From contig NZ_CALAGI010000060.1 in assembly GCF_937891315.1 (NCBI RefSeq), forward strand, positions 1 through 64,000: a stretch of 64,000 nt of DNA, in the 5' to 3' direction. The notes under the pieces are model-generated. The model saw only the letters and a list, made by a program, of their open reading frames with translations, was not told where the DNA came from and did not search any database. Source of the DNA: an uncultured Amaricoccus sp. (lineage in GTDB: Bacteria > Pseudomonadota > Alphaproteobacteria > Rhodobacterales > Rhodobacteraceae). Shown piece by piece: positions 47,186 through 56,510 of this stretch. The first letter of the stretch is position 1, and every line of letters begins with the position of its first letter. A program made the translations under genes and the position numbers.

Positions 47186-47200
47186 TTACGAATTATTTAC
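47186..47200. promoter_or_regulatory. Candidate CtrA-like site between fliK and rod-protein genes
   Basis: TTAC-N7-TTAC resembles the CtrA consensus TTAA-N7-TTAA with two changed bases. It is in the only AT-rich part of the divergent 112-base flagellar spacer. A weak call. Confidence 0.3.
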
Positions 47201-47248
47201 CGCGCCCCCCCATAGATCCGCCGAGCGACACCCCGCGCGGAGGTCTCA

Positions 47249-47569
47249 ATGGAATTGCCGCCCCTCGGCCCGAAGTCCGCGGCCATCGCCGCCCAATCCG
47301 CGACCCGATCCGCCAGGGACGTGGCGAGCGACCCCGACGCGCCGGCGCGCGCGGCGGCCAAGGCCTTCGAGGCGACCTTCCTCGCCGAAATGCTGAAGGA
47401 CACCGGGCTCAATGCCATGCCGACCGAACTCGGTGGCGGCGGGGCCGGCGAGGAAGCCTTCTCCGGATTTCTCACCACCGAATACGCGCGGCTGATGTCC
47501 GAGCGCGGCGGGATCGGTCTCGCCGAACAGATCTTCGAAACCCTCAAGCAGAAAGCTCCGGGACCATGA
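47249..47569 (+). CDS. flgJ: Flagellar rod-binding protein (FlgJ N-terminal domain type, CheL-like)
   Basis: 106 residues, lacking the muramidase domain of enterobacterial FlgJ. The conserved part AAKAFEATFLAEMLKDTGLN and YARLMSERGGIGLAEQIFE is the rod-binding core. It assists rod assembly in the periplasm. Alphaproteobacteria usually have this single-domain form. Its stop overlaps the next gene (ATGA, 47566-47569). Confidence 0.88.
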   Translation: MELPPLGPKSAAIAAQSATRSARDVASDPDAPARAAAKAFEATFLAEMLKDTGLNAMPTELGGGGAGEEAFSGFLTTEYARLMSERGGIGLAEQIFETLKQKAPGP

Positions 47570-47928
47570 TCGCCAATATCCTGAATTCCGTGCGTTACGA
47601 GCGTGTGCTGAAACTGCTCGATCAGGAGCGCAAGGTAATCCTGAACGGGCCGCTCGCCGAGCTGCCGGCGCTCGTCGACCGGCGCGAGGTGGCGATGGCC
47701 GAGATCCTCGAATCCGAAGACGTCCTGCCCGAAGCCTTCCTGACCGCGCTGAAGGCCAAGGCCGAGCGTAACAGCCGCCTGCTGCTGGCGAGCCTCGCCG
47801 GGGTGCGCTCGGCCGGCGAGGAAATCAGCCGCATCTCCGCCGCGCATGACAAGCTGCGCACCTATGCGCCAAACGGCCACCCGATCGAGGTGCGCCAGCC
47901 GACCGTGACCCGCGACAAGCGCGCCTGA
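47566..47928 (+). CDS. FlgN-like flagellar export chaperone
   Basis: 120 residues, nearly all helical: MIANILNSVRYERVLKLLDQ, KVILNGPLAELPALVDRREV, KAKAERNSRLLLASLAGVRS. It fits the FlgN pattern (small, coiled-coil helices, position next to a rod protein), where FlgN binds hook-filament junction proteins. The identification leans on position, since FlgN sequences are divergent. Confidence 0.7.
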   Translation: MIANILNSVRYERVLKLLDQERKVILNGPLAELPALVDRREVAMAEILESEDVLPEAFLTALKAKAERNSRLLLASLAGVRSAGEEISRISAAHDKLRTYAPNGHPIEVRQPTVTRDKRA

Positions 47929-48033
47929 GGTCCAACGCTCCGGCGAAGCGGTCGCCGTCGCCTGAAACCGACCCTGTTCGGTCGGCGCCGGCGCCGCTAT
48001 GGATTGGCCCTCGCAGATCCGCAGGAGCCGACG

Positions 48034-48873
48034 ATGACCCATCCCGCCCTCGTCCCCGGCTCGGTCGCCGTCGTCACCGGCGCCGCCTCGGGCATCGGCC
48101 TCGCCGCCGCCCGCCGCTTCGCCGGGCTCGGCCTCGCCGTCTGTCTCGCCGACCTGCCAGGCCCGGCGCTCGACACGGCCGCCGAGGCGGTCTCCCGCGC
48201 CGGGGCGCGGGACACGCTGGCCGTTCCGACCGATGTATCCCGCCCGGGGGAGATCGAAGCACTCGAGGCGGCCGTCCGCGCCCGCTTCGGCGGGGCGGAC
48301 ATCCTGATGAACAACGCCGGCATCCAGCCGGGCAGCGCGCTCTTCGGTCCGGTCGAGAACTGGGCGCGGGTCCTCGAAGTGAACCTCTGGGGCGTAATCC
48401 ACGGCGTCCGCGCCTTCGCCCCCGGCATGATCGCCCGCGGCCGGCCCGGTCTCATCATCAACACCGGCTCGAAGCAGGGCATCACCACGCCGCCCGGCGA
48501 TCCGGCCTATAACGTCGCAAAAGCCGGGGTGAAGGTCTTCACCGAGGCGCTGCAGCACGAGTTGCGCGGGACGCCCGACTGCGCGGTGACCGCGCATCTC
48601 CTGATCCCGGGCTTCGTCTTCACCGGCCTGACGGCGGGCAACCGGACCGAAAAGCCGGCTGGCGCCTGGTCGCCTGAACAGACGGCGGATTTCATGCTCG
48701 AACGGCTCGCCGAGCGCGATTTCTACATTCTTTGCCCCGACAACGACGTGCCGCGCGCGCTCGACGAAAAGCGCATCGCCTGGGCCGCCGGCGACATCAT
48801 CGAGAACCGGCCACCGCTGTCGCGCTGGCATCCCGAGTTCGCCGCGGCCTTCGCCGCCTATCTCGAGGCCTGA
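48034..48873 (+). CDS. Short-chain dehydrogenase/reductase
   Basis: 279 residues. Cofactor loop VTGAASGIGLAAARRF (about 13-28), NNAGIQPGSA, catalytic Ser in INTGSKQGITT (about 148) and the Tyr-x-x-x-Lys in YNVAKAGVK (about 160-165). The substrate is unknown. The ATG at 48034 has CAGGAG upstream. Monocistronic by appearance; a perfect hairpin follows. Confidence 0.92.
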   Translation: MTHPALVPGSVAVVTGAASGIGLAAARRFAGLGLAVCLADLPGPALDTAAEAVSRAGARDTLAVPTDVSRPGEIEALEAAVRARFGGADILMNNAGIQPGSALFGPVENWARVLEVNLWGVIHGVRAFAPGMIARGRPGLIINTGSKQGITTPPGDPAYNVAKAGVKVFTEALQHELRGTPDCAVTAHLLIPGFVFTGLTAGNRTEKPAGAWSPEQTADFMLERLAERDFYILCPDNDVPRALDEKRIAWAAGDIIENRPPLSRWHPEFAAAFAAYLEA

Positions 48874-48882
48874 CAAGAAGAC

Positions 48883-48904
48883 GGCCGGGGCGATGGCCCC
48901 GGCC
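48883..48904. terminator. Hairpin between convergent SDR and bioY genes
   Basis: Perfect 9-bp stem GGCCGGGGC / GCCCCGGCC with loop GATG, in the 69-base gap between convergent genes. No T-tract follows, so it may act as a bidirectional transcript stabiliser rather than a classic terminator. Confidence 0.6.
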
Positions 48905-48942
48905 GGTCAGTCGCAATGAAACCGTGTCGCCGGAACGTGGCG

Positions 48943-49581
48943 TCAGACGCGGGCCTTGCCCACCAGCTTCCAGAGGCCGGGCACCAGCAGAGCGGCGAGG
49001 CCGAGCTTGATCGCGTCGCCGATCAGGAACGGTGTCAGGCCCCAGGTCAGCGTCTGGTCCCAGACGCTGGCATATTTCGCCGGATCGAACAGCCCGCCCG
49101 CGACGAGATAGCCGAGCCAGAGCAGCCCCGGCACATAGATCAGCACGTTGCCGACGAGCAGCGCCGCCGCCATGCCGCCCACGCTCCGGTCCCAGCCGCG
49201 CCGCGCCGCGAAGCCGAGCGCCAGGGTGGCCAGCACATAGCCGACGAGATAGCCGCCGGTCGCGCCCATCATGTAGGTAAGGCCGTATTTCTCGGCCGAG
49301 GAGTTCTGGAACACGTCGAAGCCAAGCGCGCCGACCAGCATCCAGCCGAGCATGGTGACGAGCCCGAGTCGCGGGCCATAGGCGGCGCCGATGGTCAGAA
49401 CCGCGAAGGTTCCAAGACTGATCGCCACCGGCGACGGCCAGACCGGCACCTTGATCTTGGCGCAGATCACGAGCGCCGCGATGCCAAGCACAACGAGCAC
49501 TGCCCGCTTCACCCAAAGGGCCGCGCCCTCGGCCTCCCAGACGGTCTCGGTCAGAACGGGCTTGGAAGCGATCGTGGCCAT
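48943..49581 (-). CDS. bioY: Biotin ECF transporter substrate-binding protein
   Basis: 212 residues with about six membrane segments. The family pattern is visible in KIKVPVWPSPVAISLGTFAV (substrate-binding), GGYLVGYVLATLALGFAARR and LGLAALLVPGLWK. It imports biotin alone or with BioMN, whose genes are not in the window. The N terminus is about 25 residues longer than usual. GAGAGGAT lies upstream of the ATG. No BioR operator was seen. Confidence 0.92.
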   Translation of the reverse strand: MATIASKPVLTETVWEAEGAALWVKRAVLVVLGIAALVICAKIKVPVWPSPVAISLGTFAVLTIGAAYGPRLGLVTMLGWMLVGALGFDVFQNSSAEKYGLTYMMGATGGYLVGYVLATLALGFAARRGWDRSVGGMAAALLVGNVLIYVPGLLWLGYLVAGGLFDPAKYASVWDQTLTWGLTPFLIGDAIKLGLAALLVPGLWKLVGKARV

Positions 49582-49629
49582 GCGGATCCTCTCGTCACGG
49601 GTCTTCGCGGGTGCGAACTCTGACTTTCG

Positions 49630-50067
49630 TCATGCCCCAAACGCCCCGCCCTGTCCAGCCGGCCCATAGTCGGTGACCATCGCATAGTCCTTGCGCGGCC
49701 CGACCACGCGCCATTCGGCCCGCCAGTTCGGCCAGCGTCGGAAATCGTAGCGGACGGCGTACTGGTCCGGGTCGCAGGAATGCTCGGCCGAGGGAGTGGG
49801 ATCATCGGCGGCGAAGCGATGGAAGAAGCGCCCGTCCTGGAACCGGACCTCGATCATGTCGCCGACGCCCTCGCGCCAGAAGTAGGATCGGCTCGCCGTC
49901 AGCGGCGGCGCGGTGCCGAGCCGAAGCGTTCCGGTCTCGGCATAGTCGAGGCCTCCGGACGCCGGGCGGAACCGCGCCTCGCCGCGAAACGCGCCTTCCG
50001 CGCCAGCGCGCAGATCGTCGATCCGCCGCTCGATTCGCCAGAGGCCGGCGAAGGCCATGAGCCGCAT
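49630..50067 (-). CDS. DUF6314-family protein
   Basis: 145 residues. The family pattern is clear: AGLWRIERRIDDLRAGAEGA near the N terminus, TGTLRLG, ASRSYFWREG, DMIEVRFQDGRFFHRF near 90, then HSCDPDQYAVRYDF and WRVVGPRKDYAMVTDY. Function unknown; the beta-rich pattern resembles lipocalin-like folds. GGGGAAAC precedes the ATG at 50067. Confidence 0.8.
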   Translation of the reverse strand: MRLMAFAGLWRIERRIDDLRAGAEGAFRGEARFRPASGGLDYAETGTLRLGTAPPLTASRSYFWREGVGDMIEVRFQDGRFFHRFAADDPTPSAEHSCDPDQYAVRYDFRRWPNWRAEWRVVGPRKDYAMVTDYGPAGQGGAFGA

Positions 50068-50154
50068 GTTTCCCCGTGCCCACTCGCTTGTGCCGTCGGG
50101 AGGGGCAGTCTATCAGACGCCTCCGCACCCTCAACCTCGAAAGGCGTCGAGCCC

Positions 50155-51456
50155 ATGATCCCGCGTTACTCCCGCCCCGAGATGGTGGCGATCTGGTCGC
50201 CCGAGACGCGGTTCCGCATCTGGTTCGAGATCGAGGCCCATGCCTGCGACGCGCAGGCCCAGCTCGGCGTCATCCCGAAGTCGGCGGCGGAAGCGATCTG
50301 GAAGGCGCGCGAGGCGACCTTCGACGTCGCCCGCGTCGATGAGATCGAGGCGGTGACCAAGCACGACGTCATCGCCTTCCTGACCCATCTCGGCGAGATC
50401 GTCGGCGAGGAGTCGCGCTTCACACATCAGGGCATGACCTCCTCCGACGTGCTCGACACCTGCCTCAATGTCCAGCTGACCCGCGCCGCCGACATCCTGC
50501 TCGCCGATCTCGACACGCTGCTCGCGGCATTGAAGCGGCGGGCCTACGAGCACAAGGACACGGTCTGTATCGGCCGCAGCCACGGCATCCATGCCGAGCC
50601 GGTGACCTTCGGTCTGAAGATGGCCGAGGCCTATGCCGAGATGAGCCGGAACCGCGCGCGCCTGGTCAATGCGCGCTACGAGGTCGCCACCTGCGCGATC
50701 TCCGGCGCGGTCGGCACCTTCGCCAATATCGACCCCTATGTGGAACGACACGTGGCCGAGGCGCTCGGTCTGCGGCCGGAGCCGGTCTCGACCCAGGTCA
50801 TCCCGCGCGACCGGCATGCGATGTTCTTCGCGACGCTCGGGGTGATCGCGAGTTCGATCGAGCGGATCGCCATCGAGATCCGCCATCTGCAGCGGACGGA
50901 GGTGCTGGAGGCCGAGGAATTTTTCTCGCCGGGCCAGAAAGGCTCCTCGGCGATGCCGCACAAGCGCAACCCCGTGCTGACCGAGAACCTCACCGGTCTC
51001 GCCCGCCTCGTGCGCATGGCGGTGGTGCCGGCGATGGAGAATGTCGCCCTCTGGCATGAGCGCGACATCTCGCATTCCTCGGTCGAGCGCATGATTGGCC
51101 CGGACGCGACGATCACCCTCGATTTCGCGCTCGTCCGCCTGACCGGCGTCATCGACAAGCTGCTGGTCTATCCGGGCAACATGCTCGCCAACATGAACAA
51201 GTTCCGCGGCCTCATCCATTCGCAGCGCGTCATGCTCGCCCTGACCCAGAAGGGCCTCAGCCGCGAAGCCTCCTACGCCGCCGTCCAGCGCAATGCGATG
51301 AAGGTCTGGGAACAGGGCGCCGATTTCGAGACCGAGCTCCTCGCCGACCCGGAGGTGCGCGCCGCGCTCAGCCCCGAGGAGATCGCCGAGAAGTTCGACC
51401 TCGGCTATCACACCAAGCACGTGAACACGATCTTCGAGCGGGTGTTCAATCCCTGA
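50155..51456 (+). CDS. purB: Adenylosuccinate lyase
   Basis: 433 residues from MIPRYSRPEMVAIWSPETRF. It catalyses two steps of purine synthesis, SAICAR to AICAR and adenylosuccinate to AMP. Fumarase/aspartase signature GSSAMPHKRNP (about 262-272), FTHQGMTSSDVLDTCLNVQL near 86 and IGRSHGIHAEP near 140. The upstream frame lacks similarity and was excluded. It is 2.5 kb from purC-S-Q, separated by a hydrolase and the zeta-subunit gene. Confidence 0.95.
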   Translation: MIPRYSRPEMVAIWSPETRFRIWFEIEAHACDAQAQLGVIPKSAAEAIWKAREATFDVARVDEIEAVTKHDVIAFLTHLGEIVGEESRFTHQGMTSSDVLDTCLNVQLTRAADILLADLDTLLAALKRRAYEHKDTVCIGRSHGIHAEPVTFGLKMAEAYAEMSRNRARLVNARYEVATCAISGAVGTFANIDPYVERHVAEALGLRPEPVSTQVIPRDRHAMFFATLGVIASSIERIAIEIRHLQRTEVLEAEEFFSPGQKGSSAMPHKRNPVLTENLTGLARLVRMAVVPAMENVALWHERDISHSSVERMIGPDATITLDFALVRLTGVIDKLLVYPGNMLANMNKFRGLIHSQRVMLALTQKGLSREASYAAVQRNAMKVWEQGADFETELLADPEVRAALSPEEIAEKFDLGYHTKHVNTIFERVFNP

Positions 51457-51486
51457 CGCTCCACCGGACCGGACGCCGCCCCGAGG

Positions 51487-52380
51487 CTAGGGCTTTTCCG
51501 GCTTGAGTCGCGCGCGGAGGAACGCGCTGGCGGTGGTCGAAGCCGCGCGACCGGCTTCGAGGCGGGGCGCCCACAGCATCCAGGCATGGATCATCTCGGG
51601 CCAGATTTCGAGATCGACCCGGGCGCCGGCCGCGCCGAGCCGGCGCGTCACGCGCACCGCGTCGTCGAGCAGCGTCTCACTCGATCCGACCTGAACCAGC
51701 GTCGGCGGCATCCCGGCGAGGTCGGCGTAGAGCGGCGACGCCCGCTCGTCCCGCGCGTCGCGTCCGCCGAGATAGGCCGCCGCCAGCCCGCGCAGATAGT
51801 CGCCATGGATCAGCGGATCGATCGCATCCTCTTCCTCCATGCTCGCGCCCATCATGGCGAGATCGACCCAGGGCGAGACCAGCCAGGCACCGGCCGGCAT
51901 CGGCGATCCCTCCTCGCGCAGCGCGAGCAGCGTCGCGAGCGTCAATCCGCCGCCCGCGCTGTCGCCGCCGACCACGATCTGCTCCGGCTCATAGCCTTCC
52001 GACCGCAGGAAGCCATAGGCCGCCAACGCGTCCAGCAGCGCGGCGGGACACGGATTCTCGGGCGCGAGCCGGTAACCGAGCGCCAGGGTCCGGATCCCGG
52101 CCTCCCGCCCGATCCGCCCGACGAGGCCGCGATGACTGGCGATCGAACCCGAGCAATAGCCGCCGCCATGCAGATAGAGCAGGACGCGCGTGGCATCGGC
52201 GCCCGGCGCCAGCGACCATTCCGCCGGGATCGCGCCAACCCCGGCGGGGGTATAGACCACATCGGCCGGCGGCGGATCGACGGCGCAAATCTCGTCCATG
52301 CGCTGGCGCCGTTCGGGCCAGTCCGTCGGTCGCGGCTTCGCGGTGAAGAGCGCGCGCAGCGCCGCGATTTCCGGGTTCAT
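51487..52380 (-). CDS. Alpha/beta hydrolase, hormone-sensitive-lipase family
   Basis: 297 residues. Oxyanion-hole motif LYLHGGGYCSGSIASH (about 68-83), nucleophile Ser in VVGGDSAGGGLTLA (about 141), and the terminal His in EMIHAWMLW (about 266). It is an esterase or lipase acting on small acyl substrates; cytoplasmic, with no signal peptide. Convergent with purB. Confidence 0.9.
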   Translation of the reverse strand: MNPEIAALRALFTAKPRPTDWPERRQRMDEICAVDPPPADVVYTPAGVGAIPAEWSLAPGADATRVLLYLHGGGYCSGSIASHRGLVGRIGREAGIRTLALGYRLAPENPCPAALLDALAAYGFLRSEGYEPEQIVVGGDSAGGGLTLATLLALREEGSPMPAGAWLVSPWVDLAMMGASMEEEDAIDPLIHGDYLRGLAAAYLGGRDARDERASPLYADLAGMPPTLVQVGSSETLLDDAVRVTRRLGAAGARVDLEIWPEMIHAWMLWAPRLEAGRAASTTASAFLRARLKPEKP

Positions 52381-52523
52381 GACGACGCCCTCGCCAGCCG
52401 CGACGCGGGGCGCGCGGAGCGGCGCTCCGCCCGAACCCGCGGACGTCCAGCCATGAACCCCGTCCGCGTGGACCGCGTCGCGACGACGGAGCGCCCGGAG
52501 AGGGGGCGCCGCGGCATGGCAGG

Positions 52524-52844
52524 CTAGCGGATCTCGCTCATCAGTTGCTCCTTGGCCGTCCCGAGCAGTTCGGCCATCTTCGAGCGGATGGTCGCCTCGT
52601 CGGCGGCGGCGCCGAGGTCGCCCGCGATCTTGCGATACACATCCTCGTGACCCGCTTCCTTGAAGTCGGCGAAGACGATCTCCATCGCATAGGCATCGGC
52701 ATCCGCGCCCGACTTGCCCAGCACGCCGGCGGCCCAGAGGCCGAGCAACTTGTTCCGCCGCGCGAAGGCCTTGAACTGCATCTCCTCGTCATGGGCGAAT
52801 TTGTTCTCGAAACCGGTCTCGCGGTCCTTGAAACTGTTGCTCAT
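52524..52844 (-). CDS. F1-ATPase zeta subunit (DUF1476), intrinsic inhibitor
   Basis: 106 residues from MSNSFKDRETGFENKFAHDE. The four-helix family pattern is evident: EMQFKAFARRNKLLGLWAAG, then DAYAMEIVFADFKEAGHEDV, and TIRSKMAELLGTAKEQL at the end. In Paracoccus denitrificans this protein blocks F1-ATPase hydrolysis in one direction. GAGGAGGATT precedes the ATG. It is divergent from purC. Confidence 0.92.
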   Translation of the reverse strand: MSNSFKDRETGFENKFAHDEEMQFKAFARRNKLLGLWAAGVLGKSGADADAYAMEIVFADFKEAGHEDVYRKIAGDLGAAADEATIRSKMAELLGTAKEQLMSEIR

Positions 52845-53014
52845 TGAATCCTCCTCGCATCCGATGCTTGTTCGCAGATAACCATTCCAGCCCTTGCGGG
52901 ACAAGGTGCCGCCGGAAGAATGCTTGCTCCTTTTCCGGGCAGGGTATAGACAGCGGGTGACGGGAAAGGCGGGCATTCGGCCCCCCTTTCCCCTTGGCAT
53001 TTTCGGAGACATTC

Positions 53015-53776
53015 ATGGCCCGTCGCAGGATGATATACGAGGGCAAGGCGAAAATTCTCTACGAAGGTCCCGAGCCGGACACGCTGATTCAGTACTTCAA
53101 GGACGACGCCACCGCCTTCAACGCCCAGAAGAAAGCCACCATAGAGGGCAAGGGCGTTCTCAACAACCGCCTGTCCGAACATTTCATGAGCGGTCTCAAT
53201 GCGATCGGCGTTCCGACCCATTTCATCCGCCGCCTGAACATGCGCGAGCAACTGATCCGCATGGTCGAGATGATTCCGCTCGAAGTCGTGGTGCGCAACT
53301 ACGCGGCCGGCTCGATCTCCAAGCGCCTCGGCATTCCGGAGGGCCAGCAGTTGCCCCGTCCGGTGATCGAATTCTACTACAAGGACGACGCGCTCGGCGA
53401 CCCGCTGGTGACCGAGGAGCATATCATCGCCTTCAACTGGGCCGGCCAGCAGGATATCGACGACATGATCGCGCTCGCCTTGCGGGTGAACGACTTCCTC
53501 AGCGGCATGTTCCTCGGCGTCGGCATCCGGCTCATCGATTTCAAGATCGAGATCGGCCGCGTCTACGAGGGCGACTTCCAGCGGCTGATCGTCGCGGACG
53601 AGATCTCGCCCGACAGCTGCCGGCTCTGGGATATCGAGACCGGCAGGAAGCTCGACAAGGACGTGTTCCGCCAGGATCTCGGCAATCTCGCCGACGCCTA
53701 TACCGAGGTCGCCAGGCGCCTCGGCGTCATGCCGCGCACCAACGGCCGCGCCACCGGCCCGAAGCTGGTGAACTAG
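53015..53776 (+). CDS. purC: Phosphoribosylaminoimidazole-succinocarboxamide synthase
   Basis: 253 residues from [20 protein letters not shown]. Family features are [48 protein letters not shown] and [10 protein letters not shown] followed by [12 protein letters not shown]. It makes SAICAR from CAIR and aspartate. CGGAGAC stands upstream. Purine genes purS and purQ follow at 14 and -4 bases. Confidence 0.95.
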   Translation: MARRRMIYEGKAKILYEGPEPDTLIQYFKDDATAFNAQKKATIEGKGVLNNRLSEHFMSGLNAIGVPTHFIRRLNMREQLIRMVEMIPLEVVVRNYAAGSISKRLGIPEGQQLPRPVIEFYYKDDALGDPLVTEEHIIAFNWAGQQDIDDMIALALRVNDFLSGMFLGVGIRLIDFKIEIGRVYEGDFQRLIVADEISPDSCRLWDIETGRKLDKDVFRQDLGNLADAYTEVARRLGVMPRTNGRATGPKLVN

Positions 53777-53790
53777 GTGGAGTTTCCGGC

Positions 53791-54030
53791 ATGAAGGCCC
53801 GCGTGCACGTGACGCTGAAGACCGGCGTACTCGATCCCCAGGGTGAGGCGGTGCGCCACGCGCTCGGCGGCCTCGGCTTCGAGGGCGTGGGCGAGGTCCG
53901 CATGGGCAAGGTGATCGAACTCGAGATCGCCGGCGAGGATCCGGCGGCGGCGGAGGCCTCGGTCGATGCGATGTGCCGGGCGCTGCTCGCCAACACGGTG
54001 ATCGAGAACTACCGCGTGGAGATCGCATGA
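53791..54030 (+). CDS. purS: Phosphoribosylformylglycinamidine synthase, PurS subunit
   Basis: 79 residues ([39 protein letters not shown]), the usual PurS size. It is a structural subunit bridging PurQ and PurL. Overlaps purQ by ATGA (54027-54030). PurL itself is not in the window. Confidence 0.94.
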   Translation: MKARVHVTLKTGVLDPQGEAVRHALGGLGFEGVGEVRMGKVIELEIAGEDPAAAEASVDAMCRALLANTVIENYRVEIA

Positions 54031-54716
54031 CGCTCCGCGCCGCCGTCCTGGTGTTTCCCGGATCGAACTGCGACCGGGATCTGGCGGTCGCCCTGCGCCG
54101 CGCCGGAGCCGAGGTCGCGATGGTCTGGCACAAGGAGGCGTCGCTGCCCGCCGGCCTCGACCTCGTCGCGGTGCCCGGCGGCTTCTCCTTCGGCGACTAT
54201 CTGCGCTGCGGTGCCATCGCGGCGCGGGCGCCGGTGATGCGCGCGGTGACGGAGTTCGCGGTCGCCGGCGGCCATGTTCTCGGCGTCTGCAACGGCTTCC
54301 AGGTGCTGATCGAGGCGGGGCTGCTGCCCGGCGCGCTGATGCGCAACGCCGGCCTCAGGTTCATCTGCGCGCCGGTGGGGCTCGAGGTCGCGACGACCGA
54401 CTGCGCCTTCACCGCCGGTTACGCGGCGGGCGCGCGGATCGCGCTGCCGATCGCGCATCACGACGGCAACTATTTCGCCGATCCCGAAACGCTGGCCCGG
54501 CTCGCGGGCGAGGACCGGATCGCCTTCCGCTACACCGAAAATCCCAACGGCTCCTCCGCCGATATCGCCGGCATCCTGTCCGCCAACCGCCGGGTGCTCG
54601 GCCTGATGCCGCATCCCGAGCGCGCGGTCGATCCGGCCCATGGCGGCACCGATGGCGCGGCGATGTTCGCCACCCTCGCCGATCGCCTCGCCGTCCGGGC
54701 CCTGCAAGGCGCTTGA
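54027..54716 (+). CDS. purQ: Phosphoribosylformylglycinamidine synthase, glutaminase subunit
   Basis: 229 residues, class I glutamine amidotransferase. Nucleophile Cys in [11 protein letters not shown] (about 87), with His and Glu of the triad in [11 protein letters not shown] (about 197-199). N-terminal [14 protein letters not shown] is typical. It supplies ammonia to PurL for the FGAM step. A 32-base gap separates it from dctB. Confidence 0.95.
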   Translation: MTLRAAVLVFPGSNCDRDLAVALRRAGAEVAMVWHKEASLPAGLDLVAVPGGFSFGDYLRCGAIAARAPVMRAVTEFAVAGGHVLGVCNGFQVLIEAGLLPGALMRNAGLRFICAPVGLEVATTDCAFTAGYAAGARIALPIAHHDGNYFADPETLARLAGEDRIAFRYTENPNGSSADIAGILSANRRVLGLMPHPERAVDPAHGGTDGAAMFATLADRLAVRALQGA

Positions 54717-54748
54717 GCGCCGGGGCGCCGGGGCGTAACGGATAGCGG

Positions 54749-56506
54749 ATGAGCCTGCCACCCACAGCGACGCGGCCGCGCCCGCATCCGGGCCGATTCT
54801 GGATGCGGCTCGGGCTTTTGGTTTCGGTGGCGGCGATGGGGCTCGTCATCTGGGCGAGCCAGATCTATCTCACCCGCGGTTTCAGCGAGAGCCAGGAGCC
54901 CGACGCCACCCTGCGCGCCACGCTCTACGCCGGCTCGATCCAGAGCGCGATGCAGCGCCATTCGGTCGTGCCGTTGCTGCTTGCCCGCGACCCGATCCTG
55001 ATGATCGCGCTTCGCTCCGGCCAGTACGAGGAAGCCGAGGCGCGCCTCGCCGACTTCCGCGAGGAGATCGGCGCCGGCTCGATCTTCCTGCTCGACGCCG
55101 AGGGCCGGATCGTCGCGGCCAGCGACGAACGCCCGCGCGAGCAATATGACGGCGACAAGGCCTATTTCACCCTCGCCGCCGCCGATACCGGCACGATCTT
55201 CTCGATCATCGAGAACGACGACGGCGCCTACAGCTTCCACTATGCCCGCAAGGTCGAACTCGACGGCCACCTGCTCGGGGTGATCGTCGTGACCGTCGAT
55301 CTCGGCGCGCTGGAAGAAGGCTGGAGCCGGTCGCGAATGAAGGTGGTCGTCACCAATTCAGAAGGCAACGTGCTGCTCGCCTCCGAACCGAACTGGCGCA
55401 AGAGCGCGCTCGACAACCTGCTCGCCCAGACATCGCACCCGTCGCGCATGACCCAGGCGCTGCGCGACGCGCGCCAGACGCTCGGCGCGACGCCTTACGT
55501 CTATATCGCCGGCACGCCCTATATCCGCGCCGAGGTGCCGGTCGGCTTCCGCAACTGGCGCCTCACCTATTTCGCCGGGCTCGAGGATGTGCGGGCGCGG
55601 GTGAACGCGATCCTCGCGCTGATCATCATGGCGCTGGCGTTGCTGCTGGCGCTGGCCTTCTATGTGCTCTCCCGCCGCACCCGGGCCGAAAGCCGCCGGA
55701 TCCAGCGCGAATCCGAGGATCTGCGCATCCTGAACCGCCGGCTCTCCGCCGAGATCGCCGCCAGGCAGCGCATCGAGCGGAACCTGAAGGATGCCGAACA
55801 AAGCCTTGAACAGACGTCGAAACTCGCCGCTCTCGGTCAGATGTCCGCCGCGGTCAGCCACGAGCTCAACCAGCCGCTCGCGGCGATGAAGACCTATCTC
55901 GCCGGCGCGCGGCTGCTGCTCACCCGGCGCCGGCCGGAGGAGGCGCTGAGTTCGTTCCAGCGCATCGACGACCTGATCGACCGCATGGCCGGCATCACGC
56001 GCCAGCTGAAATCCTATGCCCGCAAGAGCGACGTCGACAGCGAACCCGTGGACCTGCGCGACAGCATCCGCGCCGCGCTGTCGATGATGGCGCCGCAGCT
56101 CGGCAAGATGGCGGTGACGATCAACACCACCCTGCCTTCCGAGCCAGTGATCATCCGCGCCGACCCGCTGCGCATCGAGCAGATCATCGTGAACCTGCTG
56201 CGCAACGCCCTCGACGCGGTGAAGGGCCAGGAGGACCGGCGCATCAAGATCTTCCTCGTCCAGGGCGAGATGATCCTGTTGTCCGTCGAGGACAATGGCG
56301 AGGGGCTGAAGGACCCCGGCAAGCTGTTCGAACCCTTCTACACCACCAAGAAACCCGGCGAGGGGCTCGGCCTCGGCCTCGCGATCTCGGCCGGGTTCGC
56401 CGGAGAACTGGGGGGCCGGCTGATCGCGCGAAACGCGCCGGACGGCGGCGCCGTCTTCGAGCTGCTGCTGCCAAGCGATCGCGCCCAGAGCAAAGCCGCG
56501 GAGTGA
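54749..56506 (+). CDS. dctB: Two-component sensor histidine kinase, DctB type
   Basis: 585 residues. First membrane helix about 17-38, periplasmic double-PAS sensor about 40-280, second helix about 285-307. A coiled coil precedes the phosphoacceptor His in AAVSHELNQPLAAMKTYLAG (about 370), then the ATPase domain with VNLLRNALDAV and GLGLGLAISAG. The sensor part suits C4-dicarboxylates. The partner regulator follows after 4 bases. No dctPQM or dctA transporter genes are nearby. Confidence 0.9.
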   Translation: MSLPPTATRPRPHPGRFWMRLGLLVSVAAMGLVIWASQIYLTRGFSESQEPDATLRATLYAGSIQSAMQRHSVVPLLLARDPILMIALRSGQYEEAEARLADFREEIGAGSIFLLDAEGRIVAASDERPREQYDGDKAYFTLAAADTGTIFSIIENDDGAYSFHYARKVELDGHLLGVIVVTVDLGALEEGWSRSRMKVVVTNSEGNVLLASEPNWRKSALDNLLAQTSHPSRMTQALRDARQTLGATPYVYIAGTPYIRAEVPVGFRNWRLTYFAGLEDVRARVNAILALIIMALALLLALAFYVLSRRTRAESRRIQRESEDLRILNRRLSAEIAARQRIERNLKDAEQSLEQTSKLAALGQMSAAVSHELNQPLAAMKTYLAGARLLLTRRRPEEALSSFQRIDDLIDRMAGITRQLKSYARKSDVDSEPVDLRDSIRAALSMMAPQLGKMAVTINTTLPSEPVIIRADPLRIEQIIVNLLRNALDAVKGQEDRRIKIFLVQGEMILLSVEDNGEGLKDPGKLFEPFYTTKKPGEGLGLGLAISAGFAGELGGRLIARNAPDGGAVFELLLPSDRAQSKAAE

Positions 56507-56510
56507 GAGA